Assembly (NCBI RefSeq): GCF_037975245.1
Contig: NC_092577.1
Span: 19,156,898-19,220,897, forward strand
Direction of reading: 5' to 3'
Source: Apostichopus japonicus
Lineage: Eukaryota > Echinodermata > Holothuroidea > Aspidochirotida > Stichopodidae
Length of the DNA: 64,000 nucleotides
Position numbers and translations under genes: made by a program. The notes below the pieces were generated by a model. The model made no database searches. It had not been told where the DNA came from and was given only the letters and a program-made list of their open reading frames with translations. Of this stretch, positions 34,869 through 46,434 are shown in pieces. Positions within the stretch are counted from its first letter, which is position 1; every line of letters starts with the position of its first letter.

Positions 34869-35072
34869 TGTAACATTAGCGGGTGATATTTGGGTTGGCT
34901 CCAAGAGGACTCGACGAGTAAAGATGACTGAGATATTTATGTATGATTAATCGATGTTTATTTATAACGTGCTGGTATGTTAAGGCATGAAACGAGAGAG
35001 GGTGCACACAGCAATATGAAGTGAAATGACATGTCAAACATTATAATAGAACATATATTATATGATATGACA
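34869..35072. repeat. about 200-bp repeat with TG...CA ends, copy 2 (possible solo LTR)
   Basis: The second copy of the repeat at 14427-14623, same orientation, with small indels (for example an extra TTTA near 34960). It starts TGTAACATTAGCGGG and ends ATATGATATGACA. No clear short direct repeat flanks it. Confidence 0.55.
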
Positions 35073-35228
35073 CAGGCTGGCGTTTATGATGGATAAAATA
35101 CAATGTATGTTATCCCCTAGTCAGCCTGCCCCGATATGCAGTTTTACTTGCTACTTTGCTTTCAACGAGTACTTTTTCTAAAATTTTGGCCCCTCTACTC
35201 ACTTCTGCTATAAAATACTCTATAGATG

Positions 35229-37256
35229 TGCTTTTTACGTGATCCGCCATGCGGGATACAAAACGTCATGGCCAAACGGCACTACCGAACCATACCATTC
35301 TGACAACGAAACTCAGGTCAAGCGAGCCAAAAAAACAAAAAAACATACGCCCACCGACCTGCAGAGACAAAACGCCCAACCACCCACTGAAACATTAAAA
35401 AAACCACAAAAGGACGACCAGCACGCAGCTAAACGAAAAACCCCTCCCCAGCACACCACCGTCCAAAAAAGGCAGCCCCAGATAAACGGCGAATGTCAGA
35501 CTTCACCGCCTCTAGGACTGCCTTCCAACTGGCAAATTTCCCCCTAAAGACTACATCACATCTATTCCGCCAAACATGTTTTTCACAATAGAGCAAACCA
35601 AAATAATGCGATGCAACACAGCAACGGAACAAACTGGAGGGTCTCCCCCATACCGACCATGAACGTTCTCCCGTTAGACGGTCGGTCCAGGTCTGGAACC
35701 ACTCCCATAAGTTTAAAACAAAGCAACAATGCCAAAAAACGTGAGTGGTACTCTCTAAGCTGTCACAGCCGGTCCTCGGGCACAGTCCATCACCAAATCG
35801 CCAATGATACCTTTTTAGGTTGGTCACCAAGGCACCGTGTGCAATTCCCCATGCAAGATCACGGAGCCTACAACCATTCAGCCTTGAATGCACCGAAAGC
35901 CATACTTCGGCAGATTGACGTCCCTGTACAAAAACTGTATTCAAGGCCCTATCCCGCAACGAACTGTGAACGAGGGCCGGCTGTGACAGGTCAACAGGGG
36001 GCAACTCAATCAGAGCGGAGCAAATGACACGCAGTACTACTATGCGGTTCTCTGTTGCTAAACAGCGCCCCAAAAACGTACAAAAATGAACAAGGCAACC
36101 CTGGGTCAGTTACCGCTACAAACAATTGCTTAAATAACAAAAAGGTCAATTTACTTCCCAGATTTTTGGTACATTACCGCACTTTTGACAAGCTCTGTAC
36201 CACCCGACCAAATAAATGAAAATATCGCTCTCTCCAACCACACCAGGACGCGACGCGGAATTCGATACACCGCGCCCGGGTACCTACCACAAGATGGGCG
36301 AAACAAAACGATTGATTACGGTGACTTTCCCCAGTATCGAAAGCCAGCGGGTGCCAAAGGTTTCGAGCCTGCTCTCAAATACCTCAGTCCTCTGGTTGCA
36401 GGTTACATCACAAGGGGCATCGCAGCCGAACCATATACCATTAATTTTGATATTTTGATCCGACCACGATGCACCGTATGGCAAGTCTCTGTATCTCCAG
36501 CTACCAAGGCGAAGGCCCTTTGTCTTTTCCGGATTCAACTTCGCCCCGGTAACTCTCTCAAAGGTAGAAAAATCCTGTGAGAGGGCACGAAAGGAGCCCA
36601 GACTCGAAACAACACACGTGACGTCATCTGAACGGATTTCACTTTGGCACCCCCTGGCACAACGAATGGAACAAGTCTTGAGTCCCTTTCCAAAAGACGA
36701 GAGAGGGACTCGCTAAACAAAACATAAAAGCAATGGAGACAGAGGGCACCCCTGGCGCACCCCCTGTCCACGTTAAAAAACTCCCAACAAAACCCATTTA
36801 CGATAACAGAACTGAAACTTTCCTGATACAAAACAGAAATCCACTTACGAAAATTTGGGTGCAACTGAAACGTCTCCAATACATTAATTAAATAACCACG
36901 ATCCACCATGCCAAAGGCCTTCTGCTGGTCCAGAGACACCAATGCACATGGCAGATCACGTTCAATAACAAAGTCGCTCAAGTCGCGAATCAACCACAAG
37001 TTCTGCTGGATGCAATGACCCTTCACTGCACAAGTCTGGAGATCACCCACAAGATGCGGCATAGCCAGTGCAAGGCGGTTGCACAAAGCCTTAGCCAGCA
37101 ACTTGTAGTCCACATTTAACAAGGTGATCGGACGCTTGTTATGAGGATCCAAGGGGTCCCTAGACTTGGGCAGCAAAAGTAATCATGCCCAGACGTTGGC
37201 GTCCTCGAAGACTGCTCTGATGTCGGGTCCTATTATTGCCCAGATGGTTCGGTAGA
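35229..37256 (-). pseudogene. Tx1-like copy C/D, 3' part (ORF2 remnant)
   Basis: The minus strand matches copies A and B from the 3' terminus (GTAAAAAGCA at 35229-35238) through the zinc motif (CPRTGCDSLESTTHVFWHC), the region after RT, and RT itself to LLNVDYKLLAKAL. The YADD region is damaged (VKSVQMTSRVLF) and RQGCPLSP has become ARGALCLHC. Many small indels and stops. It breaks off at 37256 (GGTTCGGTAGA) exactly where the 16.3-kb element begins; the next ORF2 bases appear at 53546. Confidence 0.93.
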
Positions 37257-38400
37257 CCCAGATAGCACAATTATGTTGGGCCAACATTGGTATTTTAGGT
37301 TGGAACTTTATTGGTAAAATATATTTTTAAGATTGGGTGCTCGTAGTTTTACGGTTGGCCCAAAACGTTGTCCTAACAATGGGTCAACATTACAACAGCG
37401 TTAACCCAACACGTTGTTATCACAATGGGCCAATGTTAGACCAACGTTAAGCTCAAACTTTGTTGTTACAATGGGCCAACATATTGGGCCAAAATTGTTC
37501 AAAGGTTGTATTTAATGTTGGAGCTCTATTGGTAAAATGTAATTTTGAGGTTGGCTGCTTGTAGTATAACGGTTGGCCCAACACGTTGTCATAACAATGG
37601 GCCAACGTTAAATCAATGTTAGTCCAATATGCTGTTGTTACAATGGGCCAACATTGGCCAAAGCTTGTATTTTATGTTGGAACTTTATAGGTAATAGGTA
37701 ATTTTAAGGTTGGCTACTTGTAGTTTTACGGTTGGGCCAACATGCTGTCGTATTAATGGGCCATCAATACACCAATGTTAACCCAACACATTGGTGTAAC
37801 AATCGGCCAATGCTACACCCACCATTACACAACAAGTTGTTGTAACAATGGGCCAACGTTAATCCAACACATCCTTATAAACAATGGGTCAACGTTAAAC
37901 CAACACAATGGCCAACATTGCATCAATGTTAACCGAACGTGTTGTTGTAACAATGGGTCAACACTGAACCAATATTAATCCAACACATTGGTTGTATTTT
38001 ACATTGGAACTTTATTGGCAAAATGTTATTTGAAGGTTGGCTCATCATAGCTTACGGTTGGCATAAGACATTGTTGTAACAATGGGCCAATGTTAACCAA
38101 ACACGTTGTTGTAGCAATGGGTCAACGTTGCACTAATGTTAACCCAACACATTATTGTAACAATAGGCCAACATTAAACCAACATGTTCTAACAATGGGC
38201 CAATGCTACACCAACACATTATTGTAACATTGGACTAACATTACACCAACGTTTACCCAACATGTTGTAACAATGGGCCAACATAACGTTAAACAAATGT
38301 TAAACCAACATGTTTTGTAATTGGCTAATTTACACTAATGTTAATCCAACAATGGGCCAACAACCTTTACCAAACATGCAGATAGAATGTCAACATTTCA
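37257..38400. repeat. left subterminal array of the 16.3-kb element
   Basis: Degenerate tandem copies of a roughly 50-bp unit built on the words ACAATGGGCCAACGTTAA, CCAACACGTTGTTGTAAC and TTTTAAGGTTGGCT. Copies become more diverged to the right. Confidence 0.85.
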
Positions 38401-40419
38401 CCAAAGCACATATTAGTTTGTCCCAACATGAGCCTAATTGCTTTCTGAATAATATTGTGAAGCTGAAAAAAAAATCTGATATGTGGCTAACACCAAACAA
38501 AAGCTCTGTTCTTACATTTACAAAGATGAAGTAAAACAAGCAGAATTAACATAAACAAACTTCTTTTAATTCACAACAACTTGAAATATAAAAAAACATA
38601 CAAGAATATTTACTAAATGTTTACTTTATCTTATTACTCTTACTAAATCTTACTTCATAAAAGTGTTATGTTGTTAGGTGAAGTAGCACTTAAAGGCAAG
38701 GCATGGGGCTTTATCGAGCAAATACTAGTGTTTTTTGCCAAACATTACCAACCAAAAATTTAATGTCATTTTTAACATTTCAAGCTTCTATTCTGTACCA
38801 CTCCTGCATCCTCCCCTGACACACTAGGTACCACTGGGAAATGTGAATGAAGGTTTGATGGGATCACGAATATCACAAATCTTTCTTGTCACAAATTATC
38901 ATAAAAAATAACACTTGTGATTAGTTTGTGAAGACAAGATGAAGCAGGGGAGGAAAATCAAGGTATCTTTAGTGGCTAATAAGATATTATACTGCTTAAT
39001 TTTTCCTGGCAAGAAACAATGAGGTAACGATTATTTAAGTGAAGAACTTTTTACAGTAATTTCCTGCCAGCATTCTTCTTGAAAGATTAGGGATATTACA
39101 AAGATAGGATACATAATAGCACATCAACAGGCTAACCGCAAAGGTTATATATAGGGTGACCGGCCATTCACCAAACCCTTAAAATCAGCAATGGCGAGTT
39201 GAATTAATAATGATAATCTTGTATCATTTCAATCCTATTACAAAATAATGCTATGTTCATGAAGACAAAATACAGCCACGGTAAGTCTTAGTATTATTTC
39301 CATTTTAATATGGCAAGTATATAATTGAAGAAATCATGAGGTACTGACATTGGTGAAAACTTTATCAAAATGCTGTTATTGCAAGAACACTGGCAATGTA
39401 GTAGGTTTTGTTTTTATGGTCAATAAATGTTTCAAGCTTATAGAAATGAAGCAACTTTGTGTGATGTCACTAAATTACCACAGCTGAATTAATTCTGAAT
39501 AGGTCCTTGAAAATTCTGTAAAATGATCAGATTTTTAATAAATTCTGATGATAAGGGTTAAATGCTTGAAGCTTCAGGTTGATAGCTGAAGCCAAATTAG
39601 GAATTTGCAATCAGTTTATGGCCAGAAGGCAAGGTTTTGTTTTTGACATAAGACATATTCATACATAAAAATAATAGCTGTAAATTCTAAACACACCAAC
39701 CTATACAACCTATACATTTTCTAGGTTGAAAGTTTCATAGAGTTCTCCTGCTCAAGGATAATTATTATTGGTGGAATATGAAGTTTAACAACTTAACATG
39801 ATAACATGCCCATGTACCTTCCATCTACTAACATCACAAAATCATGTAAGAAGATAATTCACAATATGGCTGCACAGTTGATGTTTTAAGTAATTTACAT
39901 TAGCCCTTTCAGCGATTGGTAAAAACAGGACTGTTGCATGGCCTGAAGTGTTTATATTTATTATTAAGTGTGCAAAATGTCCTGTATATCACAACACTTA
40001 TGAGCCTGGGATTTCCAGAAACAATTTTTAGAATAACAAGGTCATATGTGCTTACCTATTTGTATGAAGTTGACAAAGAACAGGGGAATTTCAGTCCCAT
40101 CTGTAACACTGACTTAAATTCACTGAATGCGTTTAGTTTACAGACCATTTAATTGACTATACAACTTAGAAGGTTCGATCTAGCTTGCAGAATTTTCCAG
40201 CAGGTAAAGAAGTAGTGTAATCCTATCCTGTCTGTCACAATAGATTTAACCAAAATTATAACCATATTACATCACGATGTTGTTGCCACCTGTCCAAATA
40301 CCTGTACAAAAAGTTTGACAGATTCCAACTGAAACCCTTTGTGTTACTTAAAAAAAAAATGAAATGAAACAGGTTTTGTCCATACTGGATGAGTGTAAGC
40401 TAGGGATACCGTGTTGGGT
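38401..40419. other. stretch without a supported gene
   Basis: AT-rich DNA between the left array and the last exon of the DUF4806 gene; presumably includes its 3' UTR. No domain seen. Confidence 0.4.
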
Positions 40420-43400
40420 TTACTGATTGGCAGCCTGTCTGTTCTTTCTTTTTCCATCCCTGTCTCCAGCAAACCGCAGCCAGGACTTCTGCACCTCTTC
40501 CACAACAGATGCCGTTACCTTTTGCGTCAAAGGATTTTTCCTGATTGCACCTGGGTGCAGAAGAAAATAAACATTTATCTAAACACTTTAGTATTGTGGT
40601 ATTTACATATAGCCATAAATGGAATTTTGGCCATACCAAAAAAAAAAAAATAATAATGAACACATGTTTGAAAAGATTGTCTGTTTCTTGCAGTTTACTG
40701 CAACTATGCCAGTAAGATTCAAACAAAGGTGGGAACAAATTCAAGGTGCAAAAATCAACATAGCAGGAAGGGAAGCATGGGAACCACAAAATGAAGACAT
40801 TGTGTTATTCCTTGTCACTGTAATATTAACATTTACTCAAAAATATGATACTAGATGCAGTTAATACACAGAGCCAGGGAGTTAAAATCAACTTTCATAG
40901 CTATTCATAAATTAAGTATGTCAGTGGACTGAACATCTTTTTATGTGCCAAGTATGGGTTCAATCTCATTTTTTTCCATTGAATTAGTCTGATTACAAGG
41001 TTTTTAATATTTGACCTCTACCTGACCTTTGGATAAATGTGTAGGGTTCATCTACTCAATATGAGTAACCTACATACTAAGTAGAGGTTCATCCAAGTTT
41101 CTCTCATTGGGTTAGTCTGATTACCAATTGTTTACCGGTTTTTGATCACGATTGACATTTGATATCAACCATAATTAATAGCATTCATTTACTCATTATG
41201 GTCACCATATGTACCAAACATGAGCTTCATCTACGTTTTCCCCATTGAGTTAGCTTGATTACAAGAACTTCTCATGATTTGACCACAGTTGAACATTTAA
41301 TCTCAACCAAAAATAGTAGTTATCTGAGTAAGATACTTTTCAAATTGTTGATAGACAGATAGAGTGATGAAAGGGTATATAGATGGATCCTCCCCCATCC
41401 CAATGGTTAACTGTCAGCTTTAGGGTTGGGCTGGATCTGCCTTGACATAAGATTACAGTGGTCATTTTGCCTGTGCTTTGAGGTCAATGCCATGATCCTG
41501 GCCTTGTGTGTCAGAGCCTTTGCTCCAACACTGCTAGCTATCCCTCAAGTATACTAATCTATCATCACATAAATTGATTTCTTGGGCTATAAAGACATAC
41601 TAAACTCCATGAAAAAGGTGGAACTGACAAACATGGATAATGAATTTCCTGCCCAATCTGATTGGTAGTTCAGAATGTACTTACCCATTACCACCTTGTT
41701 CAGATGGAGGGTAGAAAAAGCAATCTTGTTATTCCTGCCTATCCAATTACACTGCAAGGCAAGTGTATTGGTCAGGCACTGTGCCATGATGCGTCTCACA
41801 GTGTCTTCTTTATTTCTCCCTCCAATGAGTGACAGACATGCTACCTAAAAAGAGAATTGAAAAGACATGGTATGACTGCATGGTTAAGAGTGTTTTCCAT
41901 ATTGCAGACTAAAAAATATACCAACAAGCAGGGTTGGCATTAGGAGCAGTAATCCTGCAGTGTTGTTGTGTATTCCTGCACATTTTAAATATGAGAAGGG
42001 GAATTACCCCCTATTTTTTTTTGGGGGGGGGTTAGGTTATTAGGATATTGTCTGGCCCTTTTTACAAGCTAAGGTCATATCGAGCCACACAAGGCCTTTT
42101 TATACCAGTTAGGGACACTGGATATAGATGTATTTTTTATTTTTGAGAGGACATGATTTCTGCTGGTTATACTGCACTGTGACTGTCTCATGTTGCGACT
42201 GTGACCATGAATGTATACACTCATAGACACATCAACCAATTGATGTTGAGAAAGGTGCAGGAAATCAGAAAAAAGCAAGAGTTTTCCACTAAAATCCCCT
42301 TAAAAAATTTACCCAAGAGGGGAATTACCCCACCCCCCCTGATTTTGACAGCTATCGCCAACCCTGCCAACAAGTAAAACAATTACCACTGAAGACAAGA
42401 TCTGTTTGTAGGTGGAAGTGGTAATTACGTAACTGAAAGGTGTATTACAAGCATATGTAAAAGGGAGTTAATTATTGCATTAAAATCAGTCAAGTCACAA
42501 CAAAACTTTTTCATGTACATGACATATTAGTCAAGTATATTGGGCAACCTTCAACCTCCAGTAAATTTAGTCAGGAATTTATGAAAAATAATATGCACTG
42601 CTAATTGAAACTATCAGTGTTTCAAACCCAAGAGTCCCAAGACCCTAACCTTTTAATTTCAAGAGTCCCACAGAAATTTCAGGGGTCTAAATATTTTTAA
42701 AGAGTAACAAAGTATTGCATTCAATAAGGAGACAAAAAAATACGTTTACCCTTTTCTTATTTTTCTGTCAGTTTTTATTGCTTGGTGGGGGTTGGGGAAG
42801 GAGGGGAGGGTTGGGAGGCAGTATTTACGGCCATCTTCCTTTTAACCAGTTGCAATGCCTATTGTATTTACTGGAGTATGTGGCCAGGCTACCTGCATGG
42901 GCAATTAAGACCAAATAAAAAAATAGCAGTTTCTCGTCGCTGCCCGCATCCCTTTTTTCCTGCCGCATCAATTTTTGTAACATCGCACAAATCATCGCCG
43001 CCGTTCATTAGGGCAGTAGTTTTTTTAGCTCAGATATTTACGTGAAAATCCCCCGCCTGCTTTTTACCGACAATCCATGTGCCCCGTGCGGGAGACTTAA
43101 TCAAGTATATACATTTTAAATCTATTGAATCAAAGACGTAAGAAATGAGCCAATGTCAAGTCACATCTATACCTTTTGTGAGCCATGAAAGATTTTAGAC
43201 TTTACTGCAAATACCATTATGTGAGGCCTGCATGCAGGCAGCTAAATTATACTGTTCTGCATAATTCCTTCATCTTGTGTCCAATTACACTTTTCAATGT
43301 CTGCTTAGTAAGCCAAAAGTAGCTGACTTCCCCTTTAAACTCTTCTGCACACCTGTAGTACATACAACCCTCAAGAATTTTAAGGTTACACTGATCATAC

Positions 43401-44747
43401 AAAAAGAACGGTAAGATGACTGCTTGTGAAAAACAAGTTCAAAAGACTCGTAGATGATCATTGACCTCAAATACATCAAATGAAATCAAATGTCCACCTC
43501 TTCCAAGTCAGTAGGCAGGTTTAATGGCAAGCCAAGCTCATCGATGATCATTGTCTGTTTGTCTTCTTGAGAAACATCCGATGATCTCAACAACTCATCT
43601 ACCTTGTTCTCCAGCACCTTCTGGCATGAAATTATGTCCTCCTGATTAGCCTTTATTGTCTCTAAAATTAGAAACATTCTTCTCTCAGATGCAGATACTA
43701 TTAAAACAGAAAGGAAATAATGTGAAATATTGTTCTGTTCTGTTCTATTAAACAAGAAAGCCAACGGCTTTGGGATTTCTTGTCTTTACAATGTAAACAC
43801 AAGTCCACTGTAATGTTTTTATAACACTTGATCTGAGATCATGTATTAACTTCTTTTATCGTGACAAAACAACAGTCCAAAGGCCAAAGTGGTGAGAGAT
43901 AACTGCCCCTGGTACAACACAATTTCCACCGATTTGAAGCAATAGCCCATTAACCAGAGGCTTTTTCTCAAATTAGCCCTCGGTAACCAATTCCTTATTT
44001 CAACCCCTGGGTATGTCACTCTATTGTCATTTATCATGTGCCGTATTGCACAATAGTTGAAGTTAATGCACATATAGAAATAAAGCTATAATTGCAATAC
44101 CATACCAAGTAAGGATACAATCCAACCTTCTGTTACAGAGTTATTATAATTTAAAGATTTTAAATTTTGACTTTGCGGGATTATTGACATCTTGAATGTG
44201 ATGCATTGAACTCAACTTAACTGGACTGTTGCATCAATAGCTTTCTTGAATAGTGGGAAAGTGATCATACAATTCTGCATGTAAATCTGACTTAAAGACT
44301 TCATCAACAAAACGTGATGAGCCACGTACAACTTCAAAACTCAATGACCTATTGTCAATATTAAATATTGGTCAATACAGACTTACTGCTTTTTCATCAA
44401 TAAAAATCTCTGTACTTTTCATAATCTTCAACTTACCATGTGCAGTTTCTACAGTGGATGAAATTGGTGAAACAGGTGTTCTTGATGCTCCTGCTATTGA
44501 TTCACTGCAAGCTGAAATGGATCGATGTGGTTTCGTTATAATTGGCGATAAAGTCAATGCAGTGTAAGTGAGATCAACAGACTGTGTTCTCTTTGATAGT
44601 GGATCTGACATTAATGGCGATGATACCGGCCTGAAGACAGGGGTGGATGGGGCAGAAGCGAGGCTAGCACCAGCATTCTTTTTGGGTTCAGTTCTAATTG
44701 GTCCAGTATCATCATCACTGCTGTCACTGATGTAACGGGGGTTCAAT
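40420..44747 (-). CDS. DUF4806-domain gene, four exons visible (5' end not found)
   Basis: Exons on the minus strand: 44747-44437, 43697-43498, 41844-41685 and 40550-40420. All junctions have AG/GT borders and consistent phases (1, 0, 1). Exon text: NPRYISDSSDDDTGPIRTEP; SERRMFLILETIKANQEDI; LSLIGGRNKEDTVRRIMAQC; TNTLALQCNWIGRNNKIAFS; LTQKVTASVVEEVQKSWLRF, ending AANQ and a stop at 40422-40420. The LSLIGG...VRRIM...NW.GR..K.AF block followed by a W-x-x-A-x-DR end is the DUF4806 signature. About 267 residues are visible without stops. The donor of exon 2 (GAAGAG/GTGGAC) is weak, so an alternative boundary is possible. An upstream exon must exist because exon 44747 starts mid-codon. The function of DUF4806 is unknown; such proteins are common in invertebrate transposon-rich regions. 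Confidence 0.75.
41929..42366. mobile_element. hAT-type element, 438 bp, in a DUF4806 intron
   Basis: Ends CAGGGTTGGC and GCCAACCCTG. The exact 8-bp direct repeat CCAACAAG lies at 41921-41928 and 42367-42374. No coding content. Confidence 0.93.
42375..43480. other. intron of the DUF4806 gene
   Basis: No gene. A G-rich run lies at 42785-42815. The rest is unremarkable AT-rich DNA. Confidence 0.4.
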
Positions 44748-45408
44748 CTGAAAGGAATATAATCAATACACTTAAGTATTCAAATGAACCTAGAATGGTA
44801 AACTGTCATAGTTCACATGCAAAAAGATATAGCCACATTTTTCAATTTATAATGATGGATTAGTGGATTAAACAAGGAAAACTTTAAAAAGAAAAGATAC
44901 ATATATAACGTACTGGCTATCAGGAATAAATTTGGTGTCTGATCACAGAAAATTTGATATCGTTGCAATTGGCAGCACTTGTAACTTATTGTGATATAAT
45001 GCCAGCATGCGCACATGTTGAGGGTTTATAGAAATTTGCATTTAAGGTACAAGGTACATTTTCCCCTAAAATGACTGGAAGTGCCATATTTTATCTTTTA
45101 TCGAAAATACTTATTTAGACATATCCTCACAACTATTGGACCAAACACTGCTCAATTTGGTATCAAATTGTTCAGAAAAACTGGGTCCCTATAATGATAT
45201 CAATTTCATGAAAATGGCAGGAAGTACACCTACACTAAAGGAACAGTACAAATTTTTTACCTTTGCACATTTGGGTAGTATTTTTCACATTGTAGCATAG
45301 AACTTTTCAATATAATTTCAAGTTATTGATTTAATGCTGTAGCCCTCCTTCTATAGAACATTTATATGTTAATGTTCTATAACACCAGTATACCGATATC
45401 ATTGATAT

Positions 45409-46426
45409 CAGGGTTCATTTTAAGCGGTATCGCATCGCACTTTGCGATGCGATTATTTACATTTGCGATGCAAGATGATACTTTGTATCGCGCAACTGCT
45501 ACACAACCCAAGGTAGGCCCCAAGACTACACACACCTAGGGTATAGCAGCCTAAAGTCCCAAATAACCACATACATTACTATCACACAGAGCATGATTCA
45601 TTGGCACGACATGTTACACTCATATTTACTATTTTATCTGACACTTTTGGAGTTTTGTTTTCGCATTTGATTCAAATAATTTACTTGGCCTAGGCCTATG
45701 CCTGATCTGACCTACGCGGCTACGCAATAATAATAATATAACGTTACTTTTGCACTCGTACTCCGATCCACCGGTGCGGGCTCAGTCGGCATCAAGCTGA
45801 AGTTAGCTACCAATAACAGCGGACAATAGCAGCCGCCAATAAGCAATACTAGTGCCGGACAATAGCAGTGGATAATGAGCGAGTTGCTGCTATCGGTAGC
45901 TAGCTTCGGAATATTTACTTGAGAAATGCTTCCACTTTTTTATTGACATCAAAACTGCAAACTATTGTAACTGGCAAGCTAGGCGGCAACCTAGTGTGAT
46001 TGTTCCATGGATATACATGATTTCGCGCACTTTTGACGTATTTTAATCAATATCGTGAACATCCTACAATAAAATTTAAATTCATCACGATTTTGGATAT
46101 TTGTGTAACTATTTATGGGGCCAACGGCGAAATTCGATATATCAACGTTACTGCGCAATATGCCACATCGTGAATGCTTGCATAATTGCATTCCCTCTAA
46201 AAGTGGAAAGATATGTTTGAAACTTTCTTCTGAGAGTTGAGAGTCAATATTTCCAAAGAGGGAGACCCCCGCCCCCAGTGCCAGGGATACATTTATGACA
46301 TCTTTATCGTGCAGCGCACGTGCACAGAAAAAAAAATTGCTAACCATTTTTACCAAACTGCTAATCAATTCAGGATTTTGATTAGCAGTACTGCCAAGCA
46401 AATTGAAAAATCTAAAATGAACCCTG
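45409..46426. mobile_element. hAT-type element, 1018 bp
   Basis: Ends CAGGGTTCATTTTA and TAAAATGAACCCTG. The exact 8-bp direct repeat ATTGATAT lies at 45401-45408 and 46427-46434. Near the left end is a cluster of CGCATCGCA/TGCGATGCG words that form local palindromes; near the right end a TGCTAATCAA...TTGATTAGCA hairpin. The longest minus-strand frame (45991-46506) runs past the element and shows no transposase motif, so the element looks non-autonomous. Confidence 0.95.
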
Positions 46427-46434
46427 ATTGATAT

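Noticed and set aside
34581-34876. Frames over the CT-rich tract
   Set aside because: Low-complexity translation (poly Phe/Ser/Leu or Lys/Glu) produced by the pyrimidine tract.
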